Both the position numbers and the translations under genes were made by a program. DNA of 19,832 nt, taken from contig DJWL01000077.1 of the NCBI GenBank assembly GCA_002441545.1, forward strand, positions 1 to 19,832. Reading direction: 5' to 3'. A model generated the notes under the pieces. The model was not told the origin of the DNA, did not search any database, and was given only the letters and a program-made list of their open reading frames with translations. Shown in pieces: positions 8,757 through 15,806 of the stretch; positions within the stretch are counted from its first letter, which is position 1, and each line of letters begins with the position of its first letter. This DNA is from Flavobacteriaceae bacterium UBA6231 (lineage in GTDB: Bacteria; Bacteroidota; Bacteroidia; Flavobacteriales; Flavobacteriaceae).

Positions 8757-8895
8757 ACAACGAAGGCACACACTGGCTATAGCAAATGCGGGCGAAAAGG
8801 AAAAAAAATGAAGGTAAGTGCACAAAATGAACTAATCGCTAAACGAAAGGTTCGTGTCTTGAAAACCCGCACTTGCCATAGCCGAGAAACGTTGT
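8757..8895. repeat. Imperfect inverted-repeat element, attC-like
   Basis: The ends are ACAACG (8757-8762) and CGTTGT (8890-8895), exact complements. Inside, an 18-base arm at 8775-8792 (GGCTATAGCAAATGCGGG) pairs with 8866-8883 with two mismatches. The middle holds a small hairpin, ACGAA-AGG-TTCGT (8843-8855). About 139 bp of foldable sequence after one gene and before the next is reminiscent of integron attC sites, but the ends do not match the classical GTTRRRY core. It may be a different cassette-type or REP-type element. Confidence 0.6.
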
Positions 8896-8905
8896 GTACA
8901 ATACG

Positions 8906-9442
8906 ATGAATCGAACTCTAAGCATACTTTTACTACTAATTTCAACTTTGAGTTTTTCTCAAAATAATTCGGAATTTGATATTTTTCAAAAAATTATTGA
9001 CAATGAAATTGGACAAGGAACTTTGGATATTTATTTGCGTTGTGAAAAAATAAAAACCTTTTTTGACCAAAATAGTTTTAAAGAGCAAACTGGGCTTAAA
9101 GTACCCGAAAATATTTTAGAAGAAATTGAAAAAAATTCATTAGAAAGTGTTGACGGAATTTGGAATCTAGAATTAATTAAAGAATTAAATTATGGTTCTG
9201 ACTTTATTAAAAGCGAAAAATGTTTGACTTTAAAAGATGCTAAAAACATATTTAATAAGTCTGGAAAAAGACATTCAATAATTTTATTAAGTCAACCCAT
9301 ATTTGATTCTAAATTTGAACATTGTGTTATTTCAATTTCATATTCAAAATATCCTGGAAGCGCCTATGGACAAACATATTTTTTAAAAAAAGTATATGGA
9401 ATTTGGACAATAATAGTTGAATATGAACAATGGATGACTTAA
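8906..9442 (+). CDS. Secreted protein of unknown function
   Basis: I do not recognise this 178-residue protein. It has a clear Sec signal peptide (MNRTLSILLLLISTLSFSQ, cleavage probably near SFS-Q) and should be periplasmic or exported. The rest has no motif I can name; a single Cys at about 52 and another near 102 and 144 are visible, and the C-terminal part (SISYSKYPGSAYGQTYFLKKVYGIWTI) looks like beta strands. I choose ATG at 8906 over a GTG four codons upstream, because that GTG lies in the repeat sequence TGTGTACA. The gene is tightly bracketed by an inverted motif: TGTGTACA at 8893-8900 and TGTACACA at 9451-9458, just outside its start and stop. This supports a discrete inserted unit. 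Confidence 0.6.
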   Translation: MNRTLSILLLLISTLSFSQNNSEFDIFQKIIDNEIGQGTLDIYLRCEKIKTFFDQNSFKEQTGLKVPENILEEIEKNSLESVDGIWNLELIKELNYGSDFIKSEKCLTLKDAKNIFNKSGKRHSIILLSQPIFDSKFEHCVISISYSKYPGSAYGQTYFLKKVYGIWTIIVEYEQWMT

Positions 9443-9450
9443 AAAAGTAC

Positions 9451-9557
9451 TGTACACAGCCGTATATAATTTATTGCTAGTTCTAGCCTACTTACGAAAA
9501 TCCTCGCGGATTTTTTATTCGGTTTGTCTTAGCTAAATTAGGTGCTTAAACACGCAA
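9451..9557. repeat. Cassette-associated repeat, copy 1
   Basis: It starts with TGTACACAG nine bases after the preceding stop codon and contains the core GAAAATCCTCGCGGATTTT (9496-9514), a hairpin with 7-bp arms AAAATCC/GGATTTT and loop TCGC. This is followed by TTCGGTTT and GCTAAATTAG. A second small palindrome, GCTAGTTCTAGC, lies at 9476-9487. The same succession of blocks recurs at 10687-10790 after the next gene. Confidence 0.75.
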
Positions 9558-9575
9558 TTTTCCATATACATAAAC

Positions 9576-9680
9576 GATGAGAACACATTGACTCCGTCGA
9601 ATCTTTAGACTTAGCCAAAGGCGAACTTTAAACTGCACTGCTACGCAGACCCTGCATCTTAAAGTAAATGCGTTCTCATC
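9576..9680. repeat. 105-bp unit with 14-bp terminal inverted repeats
   Basis: GATGAGAACACATT (9576-9589) is the inverted complement of AATGCGTTCTCATC (9667-9680) with one mismatch. The interior is non-coding and includes the GC-rich run CTGCACTGCTACGCAGACCC. It could be a miniature mobile element or a structured RNA. No target-site duplication was obvious. Confidence 0.5.
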
Positions 9681-9724
9681 TCAGGTTAAACCATATTATT
9701 CCTAGCCTTTAATCATTTAATATT

Positions 9725-9745
9725 GCCTTCGACAGGCTTCGAGCC
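9725..9745. repeat. REP-like motif
   Basis: The sequence CCTTCGACAGGCTTCGAG, with GCCT (9725-9728) pairing with AGGC (9734-9737), resembles the TTCGACAGGCTC palindromic motifs common in bacterial intergenic DNA. It is related in style to the motif at 94-116. Confidence 0.4.
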
Positions 9746-9975
9746 AAAACGTGATCCATTGGCGGTTAAAAGTAATTTGGCTCTGCTTCTCGAATTCCAA
9801 TCTAATAAATTCGACAATCAACGTTCTAGTATGGCGGGACTGATTGAAAACCTGTTATTTGGGATACACAAACCAATATTTGAGTTTTCCCTAAATTATT
9901 GTTAACGAATTTATTATCTTTTCATTCGCAAAGCAGAACTGCGTTTAGCAGGTCGTTGTAAGCAAGCTAAAAAAA

Positions 9976-10701
9976 ATGACTGCAAAAAATTACATAAACC
10001 GATTGTCTGAATTCAAATCTGAAAAGGAACTTGACAAAGTAGATAAGTACTTCAAAGGTAATGACGGAAAGACAAAACCTTTCGGAGTAAAATTTGGAGA
10101 TATCTTCAAAACAGCAAAAGAATTTATCGAAATGCCTTTATCTGAAATCAATAAACTTTTGGACAATGAGTACTACGAAATCCGAATGGGAGCTGTAAGC
10201 ATAATGGATTATCAAGCGAAATCTAAAAAAACGTCTGAAACTCGGAAAAAGGAACTTTTTGAGCTTTATTTAACCCGACACGACAGGCTGAACAATTGGG
10301 ATTTTGTAGACCGAGGAGCATATAATATTATTGGAGAATATTTAATAGACAGACCAAAGAACATTCTTTACGAATTAGCTAAATCAGAAAATCCTTGGGA
10401 ACGGAGAACAGCAATCGTTTCAACCTATGCCTATATAAAAAAATCACAAGTTGACGAAACATTTAAAATTGCCGAAATTTTAGTTAACGATGAGCACGAA
10501 CTTATTAACAAGGCTGTTGGAAGTTGGATAAGAGAAGCAGGGAAAAAAAATGAGGATAAACTAAAAATGTTTTTGGACAAACACGCTGAAACTATGCCAA
10601 GAGTAACATTACGCTATGCAGTTGAGAAATTTGACAAACCAATTAAAGAACATTATCTGAATTTAAAAAATAAAAAAGCCAGCAGGTGTAGCACAGTATA
10701 A
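9976..10701 (+). CDS. AlkD-like DNA alkylation repair glycosylase
   Basis: The 241-residue protein belongs to the AlkC/AlkD HEAT-like repeat family, which removes bulky or positively charged alkylated bases such as 7-methylguanine and 3-methyladenine without base flipping. It is mostly helical throughout. The block NNWDFVD gives W108 and D112, WERRTAI gives R143/R144, and SWIREAGK gives W184. These align well with the functional residues W109, D113, R148 and W187 known from Bacillus cereus AlkD. There is no signal peptide, so it should be cytoplasmic. The last residues (CSTV) and stop codon are encoded by the first bases of repeat copy 2 (10687-), so the repeat overlaps the gene end. It is bracketed by two copies of that repeat and probably arrived as a unit with it. 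Confidence 0.88.
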   Translation: MTAKNYINRLSEFKSEKELDKVDKYFKGNDGKTKPFGVKFGDIFKTAKEFIEMPLSEINKLLDNEYYEIRMGAVSIMDYQAKSKKTSETRKKELFELYLTRHDRLNNWDFVDRGAYNIIGEYLIDRPKNILYELAKSENPWERRTAIVSTYAYIKKSQVDETFKIAEILVNDEHELINKAVGSWIREAGKKNEDKLKMFLDKHAETMPRVTLRYAVEKFDKPIKEHYLNLKNKKASRCSTV

Positions 10702-10790
10702 AATTAATTGCTTGTTTCTAGGCTATTAGGAAAATCCTCGCGGATTTTCTGTTCGGTTTTTATTTGCTAAATTAGTAGCTAAACCAAGTA
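10687..10790. repeat. Cassette-associated repeat, copy 2
   Basis: TGTAGCACAG (10687-10696), TATAA, ATTGCT, TCTAG, the identical 19-base core GAAAATCCTCGCGGATTTT (10730-10748), TTCGGTTT and GCTAAATTAG occur in the same order as in copy 1, with small gaps and substitutions. The cores of the two copies are 1234 bp apart in the same orientation. Confidence 0.75.
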
Positions 10791-10865
10791 ACTAATCTTT
10801 CACAAACAAGATATGTGTAATTAATTTTAATAGCCAGAACATTTTTAATTTATAAAAAAAGTATC

Positions 10866-12848
10866 ATGAAAATTTATAAAATAATTAGTTTCTTACTCGT
10901 AACTATTTCATTAACCTCATGTAAGGATATCAAACCCGAATACAAAATATTTGAAGATTATCCTGTTACTAATGAATCCCTTTGGTTGGATTACAGTAAA
11001 GAGGCTAGTGTTTTTAAAATATGGTCTCCAACTGCTGATGCTGTACAGTTACATTTTTATGAAAAAGGATTTGGAGGTGAACCCACAGCAACCCATCAAA
11101 TGGAAAGTGACAAAAATGGTGTTTGGAAATTAAAATTAGGTGAAGACTTATTTGGACTTTATTATACTTATCAAGTAAAAATAGGAGATAGTTTATTACC
11201 AGAAACACCTGGTATTTATGCACAAGCAGTAGGGTTGAACGGTAAAAGAGCCATGGTTGTAGATTTAAAAAGGACTAACCCAGAAGGCTGGGCAAAAGAT
11301 ACAGGACCACAAGTTTCTTCTCCTAATGAAGCCATAATTTATGAAGCACATGTAAGAGACTTGAGCATTCAACCAGAATCTGGCATTCAAATAAAAGGTA
11401 AGTATTTAGGTTTGGCAGAAAAGGGAACAAAAAGTCCAGATAGCATTTCTACAGGGCTTGACCATATTAAAGAAATGGGGGTAACTCATGTTCACTTATT
11501 GCCTACAAATGATTTCTATTCTATTGATGAAAGCAAATTAGATACTCCACAATACAATTGGGGTTATGACCCTTTTAATTATAATGTTCCTGAAGGTTCA
11601 TATGCTACCGACCCAAGTAAAGGTGAAGTAAGAATAAAAGAGTTTAAAGAAATGGTTAAAGCATTTCATGACTATAAAATTGGGGTGGTGCTTGATGTTG
11701 TTTTTAATCATACCTTCATCTATGAAAATTCTAACTTTAATTTAGAGGTTCCAGACTATTACTACCGTCACAATCAAGATGGAACACCATCCAATGCTTC
11801 TGGGTGTGGAAATGAAACGGCATCAGAAAGGGAAATGATGCGCAAGTATATTGTTGAAACCGTTTCTTATTGGGCTAAAGAATATCATATTGATGGTTTT
11901 CGGTTTGATTTGATGGCTATTTTGGATGTGGAAACGATGAATGAAATTTCAACAGCAGTAAAAAAAATAAATCCTAATATTATTATTTATGGTGAAGGTT
12001 GGTCTCCTAGTGACTCTCCATATACTTGGAAGAAAAGAGCTTTTAAATTCAACATCAATCAAATGCCTAATATTTCTGCCTTTTCTGATGAAATACGTGA
12101 TGGCCTTAAAGGTTCTGTATTTGACGAAAAAGGATTAGGGTTTGTAAATGGAGGCGATAACTCAGAAGAATCTGTTAAAATGGGAATTGTAGGTTGTATA
12201 GAACACCCACAAGTAAATAATAGTAAAGTAAGCGCTTCTAAAGAATTTTGGACAAATAATCCGTGGCAATCTATAGTCTATGTAAGCTGTCATGATAATC
12301 ACACGCTTTACGACAAACTCAAAATCTCAAGAACAGATGCAACCGAAAATGAACTAATCGCTATGGATCAATTAGCCAATGCTGTTGTTTTAACTTCCCA
12401 AGGAATATCGTTTATTCATGCAGGTTCAGAATTTTTACGAACTAAGCAAGGCGTTGAAAATAGTTACAACTCTCCAGATAGCATTAACCAAATTGACTGG
12501 AAATTGAAAGCAAAACAATCTAAAACAGTAACTTATTACAAAAACTTGATACAATTGCGAAAAGCGCATCCGGCATTTAGAATGAAAACTGGTGAGGACG
12601 TAAGGAAAAATTTGGAATTCAAAATGACAGAAAATGGACTAATAAGTTACCAGATTAGCAACCATGCAAATGGGGATGATTGGAAAAACATATATGTAAT
12701 CTACAATGCTAAACCAGAAGTTGTAAATTACAAGCTTGATGGTAAATGGACATTGGCTGTTATTGGAGATCAATTTGACACTACTCAAACAGTTGAAGGT
12801 ACAGTTAAGGTTCCACCTATATCTATGCTAATTGCATTTCAAGAGTAA
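10866..12848 (+). CDS. pulA: Type I pullulanase, lipoprotein
   Basis: Pullulanase hydrolyses alpha-1,6 branch points of pullulan, starch or glycogen fragments. The 660-residue protein starts with a lipoprotein signal peptide with the lipobox SLTSC (C19), so it is membrane-anchored, probably at the outer membrane. Residues about 30-140 form a CBM48-like beta domain (VFKIWSPTADAVQLHFYEKG). The GH13 catalytic domain follows, with YNWGYDP (residues 230-236), the mark of type I pullulanases. Region I is VVLDVVFNHT, region II is GFRFD with nucleophile D348, region III is YGEGW with acid/base E377, and region IV is SCHDNHT with D477. A C-terminal beta domain ends near residue 659. No SusC/SusD pair is in view. 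It starts 75 bases past repeat copy 2 and reads as a normal chromosomal gene. Confidence 0.93.
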   Translation: MKIYKIISFLLVTISLTSCKDIKPEYKIFEDYPVTNESLWLDYSKEASVFKIWSPTADAVQLHFYEKGFGGEPTATHQMESDKNGVWKLKLGEDLFGLYYTYQVKIGDSLLPETPGIYAQAVGLNGKRAMVVDLKRTNPEGWAKDTGPQVSSPNEAIIYEAHVRDLSIQPESGIQIKGKYLGLAEKGTKSPDSISTGLDHIKEMGVTHVHLLPTNDFYSIDESKLDTPQYNWGYDPFNYNVPEGSYATDPSKGEVRIKEFKEMVKAFHDYKIGVVLDVVFNHTFIYENSNFNLEVPDYYYRHNQDGTPSNASGCGNETASEREMMRKYIVETVSYWAKEYHIDGFRFDLMAILDVETMNEISTAVKKINPNIIIYGEGWSPSDSPYTWKKRAFKFNINQMPNISAFSDEIRDGLKGSVFDEKGLGFVNGGDNSEESVKMGIVGCIEHPQVNNSKVSASKEFWTNNPWQSIVYVSCHDNHTLYDKLKISRTDATENELIAMDQLANAVVLTSQGISFIHAGSEFLRTKQGVENSYNSPDSINQIDWKLKAKQSKTVTYYKNLIQLRKAHPAFRMKTGEDVRKNLEFKMTENGLISYQISNHANGDDWKNIYVIYNAKPEVVNYKLDGKWTLAVIGDQFDTTQTVEGTVKVPPISMLIAFQE

Positions 12849-12982
12849 AAACAAGTAACAAAGAAAACATTAACAGTAAATTAATTAAACTCTTTTTACG
12901 GCTTGCCATATCATTAAGATTTTTATCTGCTGGTGCCTGTTCTTTAAGTCTTTTAAAAAAATATTTATTCGGAAACAACCGC

Positions 12983-13672
12983 TTAAAAAAACTCACTGTA
13001 CTGCATCACTCTAAAATCAAAAGTATTAAATTGAGGGTTTTTGCTTTTTAAATGCTTGTATAATGGAATTTTACTAATTGAAATGTTTGCAGCTCCAGAG
13101 CCTGAGGTTAGTGATACCGTTTTGATAGTTCGAGCTAATTGAGAAGATTGCTTCGTTTCACTTGCAATGACTGGAAGTTTAAATTGGTGAATACGTGGAA
13201 TTTCATTAGAAACCAATTGCAATTTTAAACCATAGTCTTTTAAATGCTTTCTAAAAAAATACTCTGGTCCATTTTTGCTATTTCCTCCTGTAAATAATAG
13301 TGTATCAATTTTTGGGTATTGTATTAAATAACCAATTAAATCTCTCAATTTAATGTTTTGCATACCTAAATCAGACGCATCTATTTTTTCTCTTTCACAA
13401 GATTCTACAATATCACAAACACCAATTTTATGATTTATTAAAAATTCTTTACGTTGGTTAATTGCTTCTTGTGAATTATCAAACCGCAGTTTCAATTCAT
13501 GAATCTTATCAATATATAACCATAGTGAATTATAGTAACTACCATAACAAAAATCAACATCTTTTTCAAGCAATTCTCCCATTGAAAATCGCGGTGGTGG
13601 CAACGTACCAACAATTAATTTGGTGGTATCACTTTTTATATAAGGTTGATATGGATGCTTATGCTTAAACAT
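12983..13672 (-). CDS. Uracil-DNA-glycosylase-superfamily-like protein with REP insertion
   Basis: The 229-residue cytoplasmic protein has features of the UDG/MUG/TDG superfamily. IVGTLPPPRF (residues 20-29) sits where MUG-type enzymes have GINPG. CYGSYYNSLW (42-51) sits where they have the Y...N-FW pocket. SLTSGSGAANIS (187-198) sits where the minor-groove loop NPSG lies. Base excision of deaminated or modified bases would be the role, but the specificity is unclear and the match is remote. Residues about 168-180 (VIASETKQSSQLA) are encoded by a REP-type palindromic sequence inserted in frame just before the third motif. Start at 13672; an AAGGAG lies upstream (13692-13687) but rather far for a Shine-Dalgarno. 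It is divergent from bTHX. Confidence 0.6.
   Translation of the reverse strand: MFKHKHPYQPYIKSDTTKLIVGTLPPPRFSMGELLEKDVDFCYGSYYNSLWLYIDKIHELKLRFDNSQEAINQRKEFLINHKIGVCDIVESCEREKIDASDLGMQNIKLRDLIGYLIQYPKIDTLLFTGGNSKNGPEYFFRKHLKDYGLKLQLVSNEIPRIHQFKLPVIASETKQSSQLARTIKTVSLTSGSGAANISISKIPLYKHLKSKNPQFNTFDFRVMQYSEFF
13146..13171 (-). repeat. REP-type palindromic element inside a coding sequence
   Basis: On the minus strand the stretch begins GTCATTGCAAGTGAAACGAA and ends GCAATC. It closely follows the widespread REP-like pattern GTCATTGCGAG...GAAGCAATC, with ATTGC/GCAAT arms. It translates as VIASETKQS, a peptide known to arise from such repeats. It is within the glycosylase-like gene and keeps the reading frame. 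Confidence 0.7.
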
Positions 13673-13735
13673 GTTTTACTTGTAATCTCCTTAAATTTTT
13701 TGTATTTTACTGATTCATCAAAAATACATGAAATT

Positions 13736-13870
13736 ATGGGTAAAGGAGATAAAAAAACAAAACGAGGTAAAATAAACCGAGGTACCTTTGGCAGCAGAAG
13801 ACCACGTGTAAAAAAACGACGCTCACTTGAAAATAAAATTGATATTGGCAGTAAAGCGGAAGTAAAATAA
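13736..13870 (+). CDS. 30S ribosomal protein bTHX
   Basis: A 44-residue, strongly basic protein starting MGKGDKKTKRGKINRGTFGS followed by RRPRVKKR. This is the bTHX (THX) signature of Bacteroidota and Thermus small subunits, where the peptide sits in a cavity at the head of the 30S subunit. A longer in-frame reading from 13646 exists, but its extra 30 residues run through the divergent gene's start and are not family-like. The ATG at 13736 is therefore chosen. Bacteroidota versions commonly carry a short C-terminal tail like LENKIDIGSKAEVK. Its stop codon directly abuts the yaaA stop on the other strand. Confidence 0.92.
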   Translation: MGKGDKKTKRGKINRGTFGSRRPRVKKRRSLENKIDIGSKAEVK

Positions 13871-14629
13871 TTACCTTATAAACACTAAAGTGTTATTTTT
13901 TGACATAGGCTCACTAAAACCGTAACCTTCATAATTAAAACCCTTTATATCGTCAAGAGTTTTTGCATTAGTATCTAAAATATAGCGTGTCATTAAACCT
14001 CTAGCCAGTTTTGCGAAAATGCCAATGGTTTTATATTCACCTTTATTAAGATCTTTAAAATCAACATGAATCACTGGTACTTTAAGCTTTTTAGTATCAA
14101 CAACCTTAAAATATTCACTGCTTGCCAGATTTAAAAACAGTTCGTTATTATCAAGCTCATCATTTAAAGCTTTGGTGACTGTTTTACTCCAAAACTGGTA
14201 AAGGTTTTTATGCGTTCCAATAGGCAACTTTGTTCCCATTTCCAAACGATAGGGTTGTATTAAATCCATAGGTTTTAAAACACCATATAACCCTGAAAGA
14301 ATACGAACCGTATTTTGAAGATTTTCAAATTTATCTTCAGTAATGGTATAAGCATTTAAACCTCTATATACATCCCCATTAAAAGCATAAATAGCTTGTC
14401 GTGAATTATCAGACGTGAAAGGCAAATGCCATTCTTGATTTCGTTCATAATTTAATTGTCCTAATGCATCAGAGATACTCATGAGTTTTGACAAACTTTT
14501 TGCAGATTTCTTTTTTAAAAGCTTATTAATTCGTTCTGACTCTTTCAGAAACAATGCTTGAGTTGATTGTGTTGTTGGAAGTTTAGTTTCAAAATCAAGT
14601 GATTTTGCTGGTGATATAACAAGTTTCAT
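13871..14629 (-). CDS. yaaA: Peroxide stress protein YaaA
   Basis: The 252-residue protein belongs to the YaaA/DUF328 family. In E. coli, YaaA limits intracellular free iron during H2O2 stress and binds DNA; it is induced by OxyR. Family blocks are in order: MKLVISPAKSLDFE at the start, AIYAFNGDVYRGLNA, ILSGLYGVLKPMDLIQPYRLEMGT (about residues 113-135), LNLASSEYFKVV, GIFAKLARGLMTRYI and FNYEGYGFS near the end. There is no signal peptide, and it is cytoplasmic. The start gives the family's normal N-terminus and a standard length. Transcription converges with bTHX with no base between the two stop codons. Confidence 0.93.
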   Translation of the reverse strand: MKLVISPAKSLDFETKLPTTQSTQALFLKESERINKLLKKKSAKSLSKLMSISDALGQLNYERNQEWHLPFTSDNSRQAIYAFNGDVYRGLNAYTITEDKFENLQNTVRILSGLYGVLKPMDLIQPYRLEMGTKLPIGTHKNLYQFWSKTVTKALNDELDNNELFLNLASSEYFKVVDTKKLKVPVIHVDFKDLNKGEYKTIGIFAKLARGLMTRYILDTNAKTLDDIKGFNYEGYGFSEPMSKNNTLVFIR

Positions 14630-14654
14630 AAAGTAATCTGTTTACATTTTAATT

Positions 14655-14683
14655 CAAATTTACGACTACTGCATTACATTGAA
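14655..14683 (-). promoter_or_regulatory. Possible promoter of yaaA
   Basis: On the minus strand TAAATTTG (14662-14655) matches the TAnnTTTG -7 consensus, 25 bases before the start. A TTC (14683-14681), one base off TTG, is 18 bases upstream. I saw no clear OxyR-like operator. Confidence 0.4.
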
Positions 14684-14760
14684 AAATGTCTGCAACAATT
14701 ATTTACAATAGTTAAATAAACTGAATTGATGATTATGATAATTCCTTAAGAAACGAATTA

Positions 14761-15804
14761 CTACTCTATTTCTTGATGTTTAATATAAGTACGCCACTTT
14801 TCAATACATTGCTGCATATCATCAGGAATTTCTGTATTGAATTGCATAAATTTCCCTGTTTTTGGATGGGTAAATCCTAATGTTTTAGCATGTAGTGCTT
14901 GTCTTGGCAATACCTTAAAACAATTTTCAACAAACTGTTTGTATTTAGTAAATGTGGTTCCTTTTAATATTTTTTCGCCTCCGTACCGTTCATCATTAAA
15001 CAACGTATGCCCTATGTGTTTCATATGAACTCTAATTTGGTGTGTTCTGCCAGTTTCTAACTTGCAAGACACCAAGGTAACGTAACCCAAACGTTCTAAA
15101 ACTTTGTAATGCGTAATAGCGGGTTTTCCTTTGTAAGCTTCATCACCAAAAAACACCGTGTTTTGCAATCTGTTTTTAGGATGCCGGCCAATATTTCCTT
15201 CAATAGTACCTTCATCTTCTTCAACATTTCCCCAAACAATTGCTACATACTCACGTTCACTTGTTTTTTCGGCAAACTGTAGAGACAAATGTGCCATGGC
15301 TTGTTCGGTTTTAGCAATAACTAAAAGTCCACTAGTATCTTTATCTATTCTGTGAACCAAACCTGGTCTGTCACTTGAATTGTTTGGCAAATTATCAAAT
15401 CTGTAAATAAGCGCATTGATTAAAGTACCCGAATAATTGCCATGACCTGGATGCACAACCATGCCAGCAGGTTTATTAACTACCAACAAGGTATCATCTT
15501 CATAAACCACATCCAAAGGAATGTTTTCTCCAACCAACAAATTCTCATATGGTGGATGCGAAAACAATACACGAATAACATCAAAAGGCTTTACTTTATA
15601 ATTTGATTTTACGGGCGTTCCGTTTACAAAAACGCTTCCATTTTTAGCACCATCTTGAATTTTATTACGCGTTGCATTTTCAATACGGTTCATCAGGTAT
15701 TTATCTATGCGTAGTGGCGATTGCCCTTTATCTACCGTAAAATAATGATGCTCATAGAGTTCATCATTTTCATCTTCTGATAAATTTTCAATATAGTCTT
15801 CCAT
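14761..15804 (-). CDS. rluD: RluA/RluD-family pseudouridine synthase
   Basis: It converts specific uridines of rRNA (positions in helix 69 of 23S rRNA for RluD) into pseudouridine. The 347-residue protein has an S4 RNA-binding domain at about residues 29-90 (LRIDKYLMNRI...NGTPVKSNYKVKPFDVIRV). The catalytic domain includes VVNKPAGMVVHPGHGN and HRIDKDTSGLLVIAKT (151-166), whose D154 is the catalytic aspartate. Further blocks are LETGRTHQIRVHMKHIGH and RQALHAKTLGFTHP. The N-terminus has an acidic extension of about 25 residues. The start lies only two bases past the stop of the PASTA gene, so the two are almost certainly co-transcribed. The RluD assignment is the best guess within the family; RluC-type specificity is not excluded. 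Confidence 0.92.
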   Translation of the reverse strand: MEDYIENLSEDENDELYEHHYFTVDKGQSPLRIDKYLMNRIENATRNKIQDGAKNGSVFVNGTPVKSNYKVKPFDVIRVLFSHPPYENLLVGENIPLDVVYEDDTLLVVNKPAGMVVHPGHGNYSGTLINALIYRFDNLPNNSSDRPGLVHRIDKDTSGLLVIAKTEQAMAHLSLQFAEKTSEREYVAIVWGNVEEDEGTIEGNIGRHPKNRLQNTVFFGDEAYKGKPAITHYKVLERLGYVTLVSCKLETGRTHQIRVHMKHIGHTLFNDERYGGEKILKGTTFTKYKQFVENCFKVLPRQALHAKTLGFTHPKTGKFMQFNTEIPDDMQQCIEKWRTYIKHQEIE

Positions 15805-15806
15805 TC

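Larger units (their letters stand above)
9558..9975. other. Non-coding stretch within the accessory segment
   Basis: More than 400 bases hold no ORF I would accept; a 60-codon frame at 9723-9905 has an unlikely composition and a TTG start. It contains the 105-bp inverted-repeat unit at 9576-9680, a REP-like motif at 9725-9745, a palindrome GCAGAACTGC (9933-9942), and GGTCGTTGTAAGCAAG (from 9951), whose CGTTG resembles motifs before the other two genes. It may be a decayed or ORF-less cassette. Confidence 0.5.

Noticed and set aside
8824..8840. 17-base identity AAAATGAACTAATCGCT with pulA (12346-12362)
   Set aside because: The match does not extend on either side; in AT-rich DNA of this length a single shared 17-mer can arise by chance.
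9723..9905. 60-codon plus-strand frame in the accessory segment
   Set aside because: It begins with TTG inside a REP-like motif, has no recognisable family features and no promoter, and its composition reads like non-coding DNA.
6890..10800. Insertion sequence or complete integron
   Set aside because: No transposase or tyrosine recombinase reading frame is visible, and the classical GTTRRRY core could not be matched at the ends of the repeats.
13646..13735. 30-residue N-terminal extension of bTHX
   Set aside because: It runs into the divergent gene's start, and the conserved bTHX sequence begins exactly at the ATG at 13736.
9976..14629. A combined DNA-repair system of the AlkD-like, glycosylase-like and YaaA genes
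   Set aside because: They lie on different strands, are separated by pullulanase and bTHX, and share no visible regulatory site, so proximity alone does not support a system.
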